Positions 7,024 through 16,749 of a stretch of DNA of 64,000 nt are shown here, piece after piece. This DNA comes from Emcibacteraceae bacterium. Lineage in GTDB: Bacteria > Pseudomonadota > Alphaproteobacteria > Sphingomonadales > Emcibacteraceae. The stretch spans positions 1 through 64,000 of the forward strand of contig JAJFIR010000042.1 in the NCBI GenBank assembly GCA_021774795.1, given 5' to 3'. The number at the start of each line of letters is the position of its first letter. Position 1 is the stretch's first letter. Made by a program: the position numbers and the translations under genes. Below the pieces are notes generated by a model. It was not told the DNA's origin. It did not search any database and saw only the letters and a program-made list of their open reading frames with translations.

Positions 7024-8151
7024 ATGACGGGAAAAATCACAAGAAGAGAATGGCTGATTGGCGGCACTGCACTTGCTGGCGGGCTTGTACTAGCAAGCGA
7101 AGCACATGCGCAAAGCATTACGATTGAAGGATACGTACCGACCCCGGAAAATCCAATCAGGATGAATGCAAATGAAAATCCGTATGGTGTTAACAAGAAA
7201 GCCAGTATTGCAATGCACAAAGCTCATCAAATGGGCCACCTATATGGCGGCGGCGGCGCGCAGGGACCACTTACAGAACTCATTGCAGGCATGGAAAATG
7301 TACCGGTAGAAAATACGATGGTTGCGGGCGGCTCCGGTGAAATTCTAAAAACACTTGCTTTAATAGTCGCCATGGAAGGCGGTAAAATTCTGGCACCACT
7401 GCCCACATATGACGACACTTTCATGGATTATAGTAACCGTCGTGGTATAGAAAAAATATGGGTTCCGGTCGCTGATGACCTTTCAATTGACTTAGACGCA
7501 ATGAAAGCGGCCTACACGGATGACGTAAAAATTATCTATCTATGTAATCCCAATAATCCAATCCCAACGGTGATACACGGCGAAAAATTAAAGGAATTCT
7601 GCAAGGAAATGTCGCAAAAATGTTATGTTTTTGTTGATGAAGCTTATTATGAATATGTCAATGACCCTAACTACCAAACCATGATTCCACTGGTAACCGA
7701 ATACCCGAATGTGGTTGTGACACGCACAGCATCAAAAATCCATGCCTTTGCTGGCATCCGCATTGGTTTCGGTTTCGGTTCGCCGGAAATGCTTGCCAAA
7801 ATTAAAAGCTTAATGACCGGGTCAATTAATGGTCCCGCCATGTGGGGGGCTATCGAAAGCTATAAAGATACTGAATACCAACAATTCGTCCTGCGTAAAA
7901 ACAAAGAAGCATTGCAAGTTCTCTATGATTTCTTTGATAAACATAATATGCGCCATATCAAATCCAACGCTAACTTCACTTTCTTTGAAACCGGTATGGA
8001 TGTGGAGGAAGTTTACGCAAGGGTGAGAAAACACGGCATTGCAATCGGTCGCCCGTTCCCGCCTTTCTTAAAATGGATGCGGATCAGTACCGCGAGGCCA
8101 GAGGACATGGTATTATTCACAGAAGTTTATGAGAAAGAATTTTTCAGTTAA
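7024..8151 (+). CDS. Tat-exported HisC-like PLP aminotransferase, array gene 6
   Basis: Sixth paralogue, 375 residues from the chosen start, second subclass. An upstream in-frame ATG at 7009 sits on the GAAGGGA ribosome-binding sequence; the ATG at 7024 gives MTGKITRREW, matching the other five. Cleavage is likely near AHAQ. Landmarks are NENPYG, HLYGGGG, GSGEIL, NPNNPIPT, DEAYYEY, K238 in TASKIHAFAG, Arg in GIRIG and GRPFPPFLKWMRIS. It is most like genes 4 and 5 by its C-terminal EFFS end and FFETGMD segment. It has its own promoter and converges with trxA. Substrate unknown. Confidence 0.88.
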   Translation: MTGKITRREWLIGGTALAGGLVLASEAHAQSITIEGYVPTPENPIRMNANENPYGVNKKASIAMHKAHQMGHLYGGGGAQGPLTELIAGMENVPVENTMVAGGSGEILKTLALIVAMEGGKILAPLPTYDDTFMDYSNRRGIEKIWVPVADDLSIDLDAMKAAYTDDVKIIYLCNPNNPIPTVIHGEKLKEFCKEMSQKCYVFVDEAYYEYVNDPNYQTMIPLVTEYPNVVVTRTASKIHAFAGIRIGFGFGSPEMLAKIKSLMTGSINGPAMWGAIESYKDTEYQQFVLRKNKEALQVLYDFFDKHNMRHIKSNANFTFFETGMDVEEVYARVRKHGIAIGRPFPPFLKWMRISTARPEDMVLFTEVYEKEFFS

Positions 8152-8171
8152 GCAAAAAAATTAGTTAAGCC

Positions 8172-8203
8172 AAAAGAAAAGACGCCTTCATAATGAAGAC
8201 GCC
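8172..8203 (-). terminator. Terminator of trxA
   Basis: On the minus strand GGCGTCTTCA pairs with TGAAGGCGTC (two G-U pairs) around TTA, followed by TTTTCTTTT. On the plus strand the wobbles become C-A mismatches, so it serves trxA better than array gene 6. Confidence 0.7.
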
Positions 8204-8226
8204 TTTTCGTAATTTCGGTGTTAGGA

Positions 8227-8544
8227 TTACACGTTTTCGCTAATCCAGCTTTCAAAGTCACCTTTTGAAGTATTGCCAACTTTCATTGCCGCAACTTCAC
8301 CGTTTTTAAACATAAGCATAGTGGGAATACCTCGAACACCATATTTTGTTGGTGCTTCAGGGTTCTCATCAATATTGACTTTAGCAAAAGTCACTTCTTC
8401 CATATTATTTGAGACGTCCTCAAAAACAGGACCAAATTGCTTACATGGTCCGCACCACTCTGCCCAAAAATCAACGATTACTGGTTTATCCGACTTTAAT
8501 ACTTCCTGATCGAATGCGGAATCTGTTACTGCAATTATGCTCAT
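8227..8544 (-). CDS. trxA: Thioredoxin
   Basis: Cytoplasmic thiol-disulfide reductant of 105 residues, full length for a classical thioredoxin. The active site is WCGPC with C31 and C34, preceded by VIVDFWAEW, and the cis-Pro region RGIPTMLMF is present. There is no signal peptide. It lies 77 bases downstream of addA on the same strand, an arrangement common in alphaproteobacteria, and ends at a good terminator. It may be co-transcribed with addBA or have its own promoter in the gap. GGAAATAA precedes the start. Confidence 0.97.
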   Translation of the reverse strand: MSIIAVTDSAFDQEVLKSDKPVIVDFWAEWCGPCKQFGPVFEDVSNNMEEVTFAKVNIDENPEAPTKYGVRGIPTMLMFKNGEVAAMKVGNTSKGDFESWISENV

Positions 8545-8621
8545 TATTATTTCCTTAAAAAATGTCCTTCATTAATAATGAACTTAAGAAGCGATGGCCA
8601 CATCGTCAAGAGCCAAGGCAG

Positions 8622-11600
8622 TTAAAAGGTAATTTTATTTAATATTTCATCGGGTATTTCCATTAAAGTGCAGATATCCGTCCAAAGCAAAAAGGACCGA
8701 ACGTCAAATCCCGGATAAATATTCTTAAGCACCGCCGAATATGCTGCCATTTGCCGTAAATAAATTCTTGGAATTTTATCTGCGCGTTCCGCCGGCGGTC
8801 TGTTGGTCTTATAATCCACTATGAGTATCTTATTACCACTTATCACCAGCCTGTCCACTTGACCACTCAACGAATATGCCCCAATTTGCCCAACAATTGG
8901 CACTTCAGCCTTGCTGTCTGGACCAAATAATACCGCAAGACTTTCATCTTCTATTATTGTAAGAACTTCAGTTGAAATTTTGCTTATATCCGAAGCCGAA
9001 AGATCAACCGCTTTTTGCGATAGATATTTAATAGCAGCATTTGCGCGGTCATCCGGCGGCAAATCAGGTAAGATTTCAAGTAACTTATGGATCACCCGGC
9101 CACGATGATATTTTCGTTTATCCAGCTTGATGTGTTCCGCTAATTGAAGCGGGCTTGTTGTCACTTCTTCTGAATCATCTGGTCGTGACGGGCTAAGTGG
9201 TCTGCTGGGTATCGGCTCGGCCGCTGGCAAAGTATATGCCCAGCCCGGCAGCTTATCCGAGAATGGTGGGCTTTTCTCTTCTTTTTTAACCTTTTTAACG
9301 TACGACTTGGCCATATGCTCTCGCCTGAGTATTGCATGATCGCCTTCGGCAACCTCCTCGCAACCCTCCATTTCAAGCACGGCATTTCGGATTAAATCGT
9401 ACCAACAACCTTCTTTGCGATTACTATTATGCTTATTTTCCCACCCTGTGATATAAAGTCTGTCTTCCGCGCGCGTCATTGCCACATAAAGAAGCCTTTT
9501 ATTCTCGTCTTCTAACTCTCTTTTGCGATTTTCATAGGCAGTTTTCCCGGCTCCAACCCGTGTATCTTTATTTTTTACCCAAAGCATATAACGTTGGCGA
9601 TCTTTCTGGTGCCAGAATAATGTATCTTTAATATCAACGGCTTGACAAGTATCAGGTAAAAAAACTATCGGTGCCTGAAGCCCTTTTGCGCCGTGAACAG
9701 TCATAATGCGAACCATGTCCCCACCTTGCTCCATATCGCGTTTTATTTTAATCTCCCCTTTTTCAATCCAACTCAAGAATCCTTGCATGGATGAAATGTT
9801 ATTTTGCTCGTAACTCATTGCTTTATTTAAAAACTCATCCACTGGATCATTGGATTGCTCTCCAAGGCGGGCGATAAGCATTTTACGCCCCTTCAATGGC
9901 CCCAAAAGATAGGAAAAAAATTCAAACGGAGGATGAAAATCCGCATAATTGGTCAGACGTGTCAAATAGTCGGCAGCTTCACCAAAAGAAGTACGCTCTT
10001 TGCGCCTTTTTAGCAGTGCGGACCAGAGACTTTCTCTTTCCCCTCTTGGATTAGCAACGTCGAATAAATCTTCTTCACTCATTCCGATAAACGGACTTTT
10101 AAGAACCACTGCTAAAGTCAAATCATCGCCTGGCAGGAGCGTGAAGTTCGCCATTGCCATAAGATCCATCACAGCAAGCTGGTCAGTTAATACCATTTGA
10201 TCAAGGCCCGCGACGGCAATTTTGCGTTTTTTGAGTGCTCGGATCATATAATGGACAAATTCCTTACGCTTTTGTACTAAGATTAAGATATCACCCGGTG
10301 TGATAGGGCGGCCTTTAGATGCAAGAATTTCACCACTTCTGATCCAAGATTGAATTTTATCCGCTATCTGATCTGCTAATTTACGTTTGGGATCATGAGT
10401 AGGATTTTGAATTATCGGAGGTGACCAGTTTTCCTGTTGTTCGACCTCTTCCGGTAACTGTGGATCCCATATTTCGATCAATCCCGGTTCATTCGTGCGG
10501 TGAGTATTGTGGCGAATTTCGTCGGAAGCAAAGGATATGGCATGTCGATGGTCTTCGCTTTTAAAAACCTGATCAACCACTTCAAGCACTGCTGCCGTCG
10601 ATCTGAATGAAAGATTCATTGGCACGTTCTTAAAATTAAGTTCCGCTTCTTCCACCTGTTTATTGAAATAGTCTCTGGTGATATTAAAAAGCTTTGGTTC
10701 AGCCTTTTGAAAGGAATAAATGGATTGTTTAACGTCACCCACCGCAAAAATTGTCCTTGGACTATGTCGCGCAACGTCCGAATCCCGCGTTCCTATGCCC
10801 GCAAAAAACTCAAGTGCCAATTTTCTAATAATATTCCATTGTTCCGGGTTGGTATCTTGCGCTTCATCAATCAAAATATGATCAATCCCTTCATCCAGTT
10901 TATAAAGAATCCAACTCGCACTAACATTTTGAAATAAAAGGCTTACTTTTGAAATAAGGTCATCATAATCGACAACATTGCGGCTGCGTTTACGCGCACC
11001 ATAGGTTTTTATCAGCTCAAACCCCATTCGTAAAATCGCACAAGTATTTTCGTAAAGATTATATGCCTTCAGCCGTTCTTCTATAAACTTAATTCGCTCT
11101 GCCTCTTCATATAGAATTTCTAACTCATGTGGATATTTTTCAGCAAGATTTTTGGTCATATATTTTGCAAAATAATCTCCCTTGGCTGTCAGGAACGCCC
11201 GCTTATATTGGTCAAAACTATCAGGCCGTGCCTCTATCTCCTTTAACCAGCCCTCTATTATCCTGCCTCTGCCTTCATCCACTTTTGATCCCGCCAAAAG
11301 CACTACGGAAGCCTCTAACAAACCTCGATGATTAAAATTATCGTCATCACATGCAGAACTTAAAATAGTTGATCTATCATCAGTTTCTAAAAACCCAAGA
11401 AGTTCCTTTAACGACCGGGATACTTCTTCAAAAGACGACATGTTTCTTTTAATGAGTTGCTCTAAACTGCCTCGTTCATTCGTCAGGCTTTTCATCAGGG
11501 CCGCGAATGTATCTTCTGCAAGCATCCCGGAAAGAAAACTCAGAGCCAATGACAACTGTTCGTTTTTGCCACTGTCAATGTCCCTAAGCAGCTCATCCTG

Positions 11601-12068
11601 CGAATGTCTTAGTTGTTCGTTGATCGTAATATCATCCAGTAAATCAAAGTTCGGAGACACCTTCGCCTCAATGGGAAAACGACCGAGCAATGACTGGCAA
11701 AAAGAATGAATGGTTTGAATTTTTAGCCCGCCAGGCACATCAAGCACTTGTGCGAATAATTTACGTGCCAGCATCATTTGATCTTGCGTGGGCGGCTTGC
11801 CCAATACGTCACTTAATTCGGTAAATAATTCTTTATCTGCCTTGGATATCCATGCAGATAGATGCTTATTGACCCGAATGGCCATTTCAGCAGCCGCTGT
11901 GTTGGTATAAGTAAGGCACAATATTTTATCTGGACGGTTCCCGGCTAACATGAGGCGAAGCACTCTATTAGACAGAACGAATGTTTTACCGGTACCGGCC
12001 GAAGCACCAACCCAGACCGATGATTTAGGGTCAGACGCAGCTAGTTGCTCGGCTGTTTGCACCACCAT
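8622..12068 (-). CDS. addA: Double-strand break repair helicase-nuclease AddA
   Basis: Motor and nuclease subunit of the AddAB complex that resects double-strand breaks for RecA-dependent repair; 1148 residues with the start used here. UvrD-type motifs occur in order: Walker A ASAGTGKT near residue 25, Walker B LIDEAQDTNP, GDVKQSIYSFQ, TVHGAKGL and YVAMTRAEDR. The C-terminal RecB-type nuclease has the VDRL...VDYKTNR pattern. The start is ATG at 12068, inside a TAATG overlap with the addB stop and preceded by GGAGAAGG, which implies translational coupling. A longer frame starting at 12083 has no such support. Confidence 0.96.
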   Translation of the reverse strand: MVVQTAEQLAASDPKSSVWVGASAGTGKTFVLSNRVLRLMLAGNRPDKILCLTYTNTAAAEMAIRVNKHLSAWISKADKELFTELSDVLGKPPTQDQMMLARKLFAQVLDVPGGLKIQTIHSFCQSLLGRFPIEAKVSPNFDLLDDITINEQLRHSQDELLRDIDSGKNEQLSLALSFLSGMLAEDTFAALMKSLTNERGSLEQLIKRNMSSFEEVSRSLKELLGFLETDDRSTILSSACDDDNFNHRGLLEASVVLLAGSKVDEGRGRIIEGWLKEIEARPDSFDQYKRAFLTAKGDYFAKYMTKNLAEKYPHELEILYEEAERIKFIEERLKAYNLYENTCAILRMGFELIKTYGARKRSRNVVDYDDLISKVSLLFQNVSASWILYKLDEGIDHILIDEAQDTNPEQWNIIRKLALEFFAGIGTRDSDVARHSPRTIFAVGDVKQSIYSFQKAEPKLFNITRDYFNKQVEEAELNFKNVPMNLSFRSTAAVLEVVDQVFKSEDHRHAISFASDEIRHNTHRTNEPGLIEIWDPQLPEEVEQQENWSPPIIQNPTHDPKRKLADQIADKIQSWIRSGEILASKGRPITPGDILILVQKRKEFVHYMIRALKKRKIAVAGLDQMVLTDQLAVMDLMAMANFTLLPGDDLTLAVVLKSPFIGMSEEDLFDVANPRGERESLWSALLKRRKERTSFGEAADYLTRLTNYADFHPPFEFFSYLLGPLKGRKMLIARLGEQSNDPVDEFLNKAMSYEQNNISSMQGFLSWIEKGEIKIKRDMEQGGDMVRIMTVHGAKGLQAPIVFLPDTCQAVDIKDTLFWHQKDRQRYMLWVKNKDTRVGAGKTAYENRKRELEDENKRLLYVAMTRAEDRLYITGWENKHNSNRKEGCWYDLIRNAVLEMEGCEEVAEGDHAILRREHMAKSYVKKVKKEEKSPPFSDKLPGWAYTLPAAEPIPSRPLSPSRPDDSEEVTTSPLQLAEHIKLDKRKYHRGRVIHKLLEILPDLPPDDRANAAIKYLSQKAVDLSASDISKISTEVLTIIEDESLAVLFGPDSKAEVPIVGQIGAYSLSGQVDRLVISGNKILIVDYKTNRPPAERADKIPRIYLRQMAAYSAVLKNIYPGFDVRSFLLWTDICTLMEIPDEILNKITF

Positions 12069-15022
12069 TAACCTTCTCCCCATTCTTTGGTCCGCGCGAG
12101 ATGATCATATTCACCGTAACCAACTGCTTCGGGTCGCGGTTTATTTAAATATGGGGTTTCCAGAAAATCAAACGTCGTCACCAGATTGATAAGGCCTTCA
12201 TAGGCATTTTGCGCTTCAGCCATCACATCAATTTTTTTTGTAGCGTTGAATAAGTTGATCGAACCCGCTTTTTCCCCGCCGGAAAGTTGCCAATATGATA
12301 GCTCACTTACCGCTGATGCCGGTAATAACGAAAACCCGCCTTCTATCGCTATTGCTGCCTCAAGGGGTAATTGCGGTTCGAAACCCGCTTTTAACGACCT
12401 TAAAGTTGGTGGTTTTCCGGTCTTATAATCAATAATACTTAGGCTTCCGTCAGAAAATTGATCAATCCTGTCGGCTCTTGCACTAAGCGTGAAAGCTCCG
12501 CCCGGTAAATTAAATACCATTTTACCAATGGTTTCGGTAACAACCGTTTTTATTTCGGGCCGTCTTTTTCTTTCTTGCTCAATAAACCAAGTGGCAATTT
12601 GCTTAAACCGTGGCCACCAGAAAGCTCTTACCGTCGGTTTATCAATAGCGTCGCTAAAATAGCCTCTCGCGATTTCAATAAGCTTTTCATCGGCGTCATC
12701 CGGGAGATGATCCTGATAACGGCTCATGAAATCTTCTAAAATGTCATGGATCATGATCCCTTTATCGATAGCTCCCGGGTCCTGGTCCAGATCATCAAGT
12801 TTTTTGAGACGCAATATTTTGTTGGCATATAGACTATAAGGGTCTTGCATCCAGAGCCGAATGCGAGTTACCGACAATTCCCGGGGTCTTGCAATTGCCG
12901 GTGGTCTCGGTTCTGGTGCTTTTATTTCAATTGGTTGATCTGGCTGATCCAACATTCGATACCAGTTAAGCCATTTTTGGCTTTCCTGTCTATGATGATC
13001 ATCACCAATTATCGCGTGAAGCCTCCCCAACCAACGGGATTTTACCGTTGGGGCACCGTTCTGTTTCTCTGGCCGCGTGATGACGACTTTTTCCGCTGAT
13101 GCCGTTTGTACGAAGTCATGGGCACTAAGGCCTATTTTCTGTTCAAGGCCCGGAAGTCCGAAATCCCGCCTCATCGGTCTGCTCATCCAAGGATCAGCAG
13201 ATATTTCCGGTGGCCATACGCCTTCATTTAAGCCACCAAGTATCATTAAATCCGCATGTTGCAGTCGCGCTTCGAGCGGCCCCCAGATATTAAGCCTCGG
13301 ATGCTGGCCATATTTCTGCCTAACCGTAATACTGCTCATAAACCGTTCAAACAGTGCCGCATATTCACTTGCGTTAAAATGCCGGAGGTACGGCGCCGCC
13401 TCTATCAAATCCTCTATAAGCTTCGCGGCTGCGTCACCAGCATCACCTTTCCACAGCAGTTTAGCACCGTCAACCTCGTTTGTTGCAGCAAGTTTTTCAG
13501 CCATTTCTATATGAGCTAAGAGCATTTCACCGAAGCTTATATCCTCTTTTTCAAACAACGCACAAAACGGCTCAATAATTGCCCGAAGCGACTGCCACCA
13601 TTTTCTCAGATCATCGTCTGCGACACCGATTTCAGAATTAAAGCAAGCATCAATACCATCCGACCCAGGCGTGGGTCTTACTCCCCTAAGCAGATTTTGT
13701 TCAAATCTTCGAACGTGAGCCCGGAAGTCACCGACATTCAAACCACCTGCCATAAGCGGATGTTTTAATGCGCTCATTAATGAAATTGGTTCCATTTTCT
13801 CGGACACCATTTCGGCGACAAGACGTAAGTAAATACCTGTAGCAGTATTAAAAAGTGGCGTACCGGCACTATCGTCAATTTCAATATCCCACCGTCTTAA
13901 CTCGCCCGCTACTTGTCGGGCCAGCATCCTGTCAGGTGTCACTAGTGCTGCCGTCTTACCGGGAACACTTAATTGTTCGCGCATCATAAGTGCTATTATC
14001 CCCGCTTCTTCGCGTGTACCTGGCGTAACAACCTGGATAATATCATCCATAGCAACCAAAGGGTTCCAATCAAGGTCACGCCAGACATGCGTCGTTTCTG
14101 CGGGCCTCATTATTTCACGAAAAAGACGGGTTTTTATATGATCGCTGTCATCACCTGATACCCAGTTATCAATTTCTATCCGATCGGCACCAATGGCATT
14201 TAACAGCTTTTTCATCGTCGCCTGAGGATGCGTATCTTCGATCGCTTCCCAGCTGTCGTCGTCAATATTTTGATCAAGCCCGGGAAGCACAACCATACCC
14301 TTGGGAAGTCGAGCTATAACTTCCAGGAGCGCAGAAGTCGCCCTTATTGAGCCGGTCGATCCTGCTGCTATGATAGGATGATCAGGAGGATTTCGAAGCC
14401 AGTTTTCACAAAGCGCGTGCAGGAGATGGTTTCGTCGTTCGGCCGCATCCATATACCCTGTTCCATCCAGTAAATCTGGCCAGTTCTTCGTCAATATCTG
14501 TAAAAACTTTAGCGTCTCTTGCCAATGGATTGCGAATTCCTCTGGAACCAAATTTTCCAATTCATCGAAGTTTACACCTTCTGTCTGGACTTGATCCAGA
14601 AGCCCCCCAAGAGCTTCTGCAAGAACGGAACGCCCGGCACTTTCCGGCGTGTCATCCGGTTGATTTTCGTACCAGGAATAGATAATATTCATCAGAATCA
14701 TCTGACGCACATAACCGGGCACAGCAGGTTTTATCGATAAATCTTCGTACAGCGGACCTGCGCCCATGATCAAGCCATCTTCATCCACATCGCCAATTGG
14801 CTGCATGTTTGGAAGTATAATCGAATGGCCATCTGTAATCCGTAAAAAGGCATCACGCAGCGAGCGAACGGCCCGACGATTGGGCAGTAAAATCAAAACT
14901 TCACTCAGACTTATGGGGTCATCGCCGTACCTCGCCATGATACCTTCCGCAAGAACATCTACAAATGAAAAATATGCGGGAATATTATAAAGCTCGGGGT
15001 TTTTTCCAAGACGTCTTGGCAT
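12068..15022 (-). CDS. addB: Double-strand break repair protein AddB
   Basis: Partner subunit of AddA, 984 residues. It has the N-terminal LLPNRRAVRSLRDAFL segment, an inactive helicase-like middle and a C-terminal RecB-family nuclease domain with ARADRID...SIIDYKTGKPP. I see no Cys cluster flanking the nuclease domain, unlike the iron-sulfur AddB of Bacillus; the last 30 residues contain no Cys. The gene begins 7 bases after the amgK-murU stop and its stop overlaps the addA start, so it is part of the same operon. Expected to load RecA with AddA at Chi-like sites. Confidence 0.95.
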   Translation of the reverse strand: MPRRLGKNPELYNIPAYFSFVDVLAEGIMARYGDDPISLSEVLILLPNRRAVRSLRDAFLRITDGHSIILPNMQPIGDVDEDGLIMGAGPLYEDLSIKPAVPGYVRQMILMNIIYSWYENQPDDTPESAGRSVLAEALGGLLDQVQTEGVNFDELENLVPEEFAIHWQETLKFLQILTKNWPDLLDGTGYMDAAERRNHLLHALCENWLRNPPDHPIIAAGSTGSIRATSALLEVIARLPKGMVVLPGLDQNIDDDSWEAIEDTHPQATMKKLLNAIGADRIEIDNWVSGDDSDHIKTRLFREIMRPAETTHVWRDLDWNPLVAMDDIIQVVTPGTREEAGIIALMMREQLSVPGKTAALVTPDRMLARQVAGELRRWDIEIDDSAGTPLFNTATGIYLRLVAEMVSEKMEPISLMSALKHPLMAGGLNVGDFRAHVRRFEQNLLRGVRPTPGSDGIDACFNSEIGVADDDLRKWWQSLRAIIEPFCALFEKEDISFGEMLLAHIEMAEKLAATNEVDGAKLLWKGDAGDAAAKLIEDLIEAAPYLRHFNASEYAALFERFMSSITVRQKYGQHPRLNIWGPLEARLQHADLMILGGLNEGVWPPEISADPWMSRPMRRDFGLPGLEQKIGLSAHDFVQTASAEKVVITRPEKQNGAPTVKSRWLGRLHAIIGDDHHRQESQKWLNWYRMLDQPDQPIEIKAPEPRPPAIARPRELSVTRIRLWMQDPYSLYANKILRLKKLDDLDQDPGAIDKGIMIHDILEDFMSRYQDHLPDDADEKLIEIARGYFSDAIDKPTVRAFWWPRFKQIATWFIEQERKRRPEIKTVVTETIGKMVFNLPGGAFTLSARADRIDQFSDGSLSIIDYKTGKPPTLRSLKAGFEPQLPLEAAIAIEGGFSLLPASAVSELSYWQLSGGEKAGSINLFNATKKIDVMAEAQNAYEGLINLVTTFDFLETPYLNKPRPEAVGYGEYDHLARTKEWGEG

Positions 15023-15029
15023 CAGCGCA

Positions 15030-16748
15030 TTACTTCCCCTTCAAATGTTGTTCGGTATCTTTCAGTGAACTTATTGTACCGACATGATACCACACACCAT
15101 CATGGGGCAAACCAAATAAACGTCCTTCTTTTTGCGATTTTCTGAAAATTTTCCGTAATGTAAATGGTCCGTCAGGCGTGTTTTCAAAACATTCCGGTCG
15201 AATAATTAAAACGCCGCCATAATGATAATCACTAAATGCGTCATCACCTCGCCACCTCAGACTACCATTTTCATTCAAATGAAAATCACCAACGCCGTCA
15301 TGGCCACGTGCTTCATCACGTTTTATCAACAGCATTAAAATATCCATATCATCACGCCAAAATGTCGCTAAGCGGCTGAGAGCTAATTGACCATTGTCCG
15401 TCCAGATCATATCGCTGTTTAAAATATAAAATGGTTCACCGCCAAGCATTGGCAACGCTTTTTTTACACCGCCACCGCTATCCAATAATTCATCACATTC
15501 ATTGGATAAAATAATATTTGGTCGCCAATCTTTACGGTTATCAACAAATGCGTCGATCTGATCGGCATGATGATGTTTATTAATCACCGCATTTGCAACG
15601 CCAGCTGCCGCTAATGCATCAAGAGTGTGATCAAGCATCGCTTTTCCTGCCACTTTAAGGAGCGGTTTTGGTGTATTATCAGTGAGCGGCTTCATTCGTG
15701 TGCCAAGTCCCGCTGCGAGAATCATAGCATGATTAGGCACCAAAGCAATTGCATCCAGGGCAATATCACGTTTATCGGGTGTCTCAAGGTCAAGCCAGTT
15801 TTTAATATCAATTAATAACGGATGCTCTATACATCTTTCAAGCAAACCCCACATTCTTGGAATTAGGTTTAAATATTGCCGCTTGCTATCACGTAGGCAT
15901 AGTCGCGCGAAGATACCTATTATCTTTACGCTGCGCTGTGCACCTAGAACGGCATAATCAGCCCTAAACCGGCTTTCATCGCGCCCCAACTTTTCTGTGA
16001 AATATTTAATCAATTTTTCTTCTGTTTCAACTGATGCATCACGCCGGGAATCTTGCAACAGAGAAACCAGATCATATGCGCTGTGGCCAATTACTGCATC
16101 TTGAAAATCAAGTTGTCCAACATTTCCATTACCTAGATCAACCAGATTTTCCGCGTGGTAATCTCTAAGAACCAAACATTCTTTTGCGGTACTTACATCC
16201 TTTAGAACGGAGTACCATAAATTTAAAAACACCTTGCGTTTATCTACGCAAAGTCTATGCCCGGTTAATGCCGGATAGTACCAGTCGGTAAATAACGATA
16301 TCTCCGTCAAAAGCATATTCATATCATAATGAGAAAGTTCATAATCACCTTCACCATAAGAAAGTTTAGGCGGCACGTCGCAAGCATTTAGTGTCACAAG
16401 CTCGTCTACTGCATTCCTGTACAGCTCTAATTCTCTTTCGGGGTGTTGTTCTAAAACGGTCTTAAAAAGGCCTGCACCCAAATCTTCTAATAACAAAAAC
16501 CCATTTTCAAAATCTTTTGCATAAATTTTAGGTGAATTTAGGTCTGAACAAGACAGAAAATCAGCAATTGCGTAAAAAGGCCTGGTATCTTCAAATTCAG
16601 GTGGAGCGTCCATCAGCACTTTTATGTTACCGTCATGCTCTACACGGTCATATCTTCTAAACGAAGCGTCTCCTGCTAAAGGAGAAATTTTTGCGTCTTT
16701 GATGCCAGTTTTCTTTAAAAATTGTATAATTTGATCTGATCTAGACAT
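15030..16748 (-). CDS. Fused MurNAc/GlcNAc kinase and MurNAc-1-phosphate uridylyltransferase
   Basis: A single 572-residue chain joins two enzymes usually encoded by neighbouring genes. Residues 1 to about 330 are an aminoglycoside-phosphotransferase-fold kinase (AmgK type) with LRDYHAENL and QLDFQDA catalytic and metal-binding motifs. Residues from about 338 to the end are a MurU-type nucleotidyltransferase opening with MILAAGLGTRMKPL and TPKPLLKV, with a later LNSDMIW. Known AmgK and MurU recycle peptidoglycan sugars to UDP-MurNAc, bypassing fosfomycin-sensitive synthesis. The ATG at 16748 follows the tsaE stop by one base; an in-frame TTG at 16760 is less likely. No frameshift or internal stop is seen at the junction. 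Confidence 0.9.
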   Translation of the reverse strand: MSRSDQIIQFLKKTGIKDAKISPLAGDASFRRYDRVEHDGNIKVLMDAPPEFEDTRPFYAIADFLSCSDLNSPKIYAKDFENGFLLLEDLGAGLFKTVLEQHPERELELYRNAVDELVTLNACDVPPKLSYGEGDYELSHYDMNMLLTEISLFTDWYYPALTGHRLCVDKRKVFLNLWYSVLKDVSTAKECLVLRDYHAENLVDLGNGNVGQLDFQDAVIGHSAYDLVSLLQDSRRDASVETEEKLIKYFTEKLGRDESRFRADYAVLGAQRSVKIIGIFARLCLRDSKRQYLNLIPRMWGLLERCIEHPLLIDIKNWLDLETPDKRDIALDAIALVPNHAMILAAGLGTRMKPLTDNTPKPLLKVAGKAMLDHTLDALAAAGVANAVINKHHHADQIDAFVDNRKDWRPNIILSNECDELLDSGGGVKKALPMLGGEPFYILNSDMIWTDNGQLALSRLATFWRDDMDILMLLIKRDEARGHDGVGDFHLNENGSLRWRGDDAFSDYHYGGVLIIRPECFENTPDGPFTLRKIFRKSQKEGRLFGLPHDGVWYHVGTISSLKDTEQHLKGK

Positions 16749-16749
16749 T

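Noticed and set aside
928-8151. Array as an assembly artefact of one repeated gene
   Set aside because: The six copies differ throughout in protein sequence, signal peptide and intergenic DNA, so they are true diverged paralogues.
928-8151. Calling the array genes hisC
   Set aside because: They share the fold, but all have Tat signals and NPNNPxP in place of NPNNPTG, and no histidine-biosynthesis gene is nearby.
13077-13514. 145-residue plus-strand open frame
   Set aside because: It lies wholly inside addB on the opposite strand and resembles no protein.
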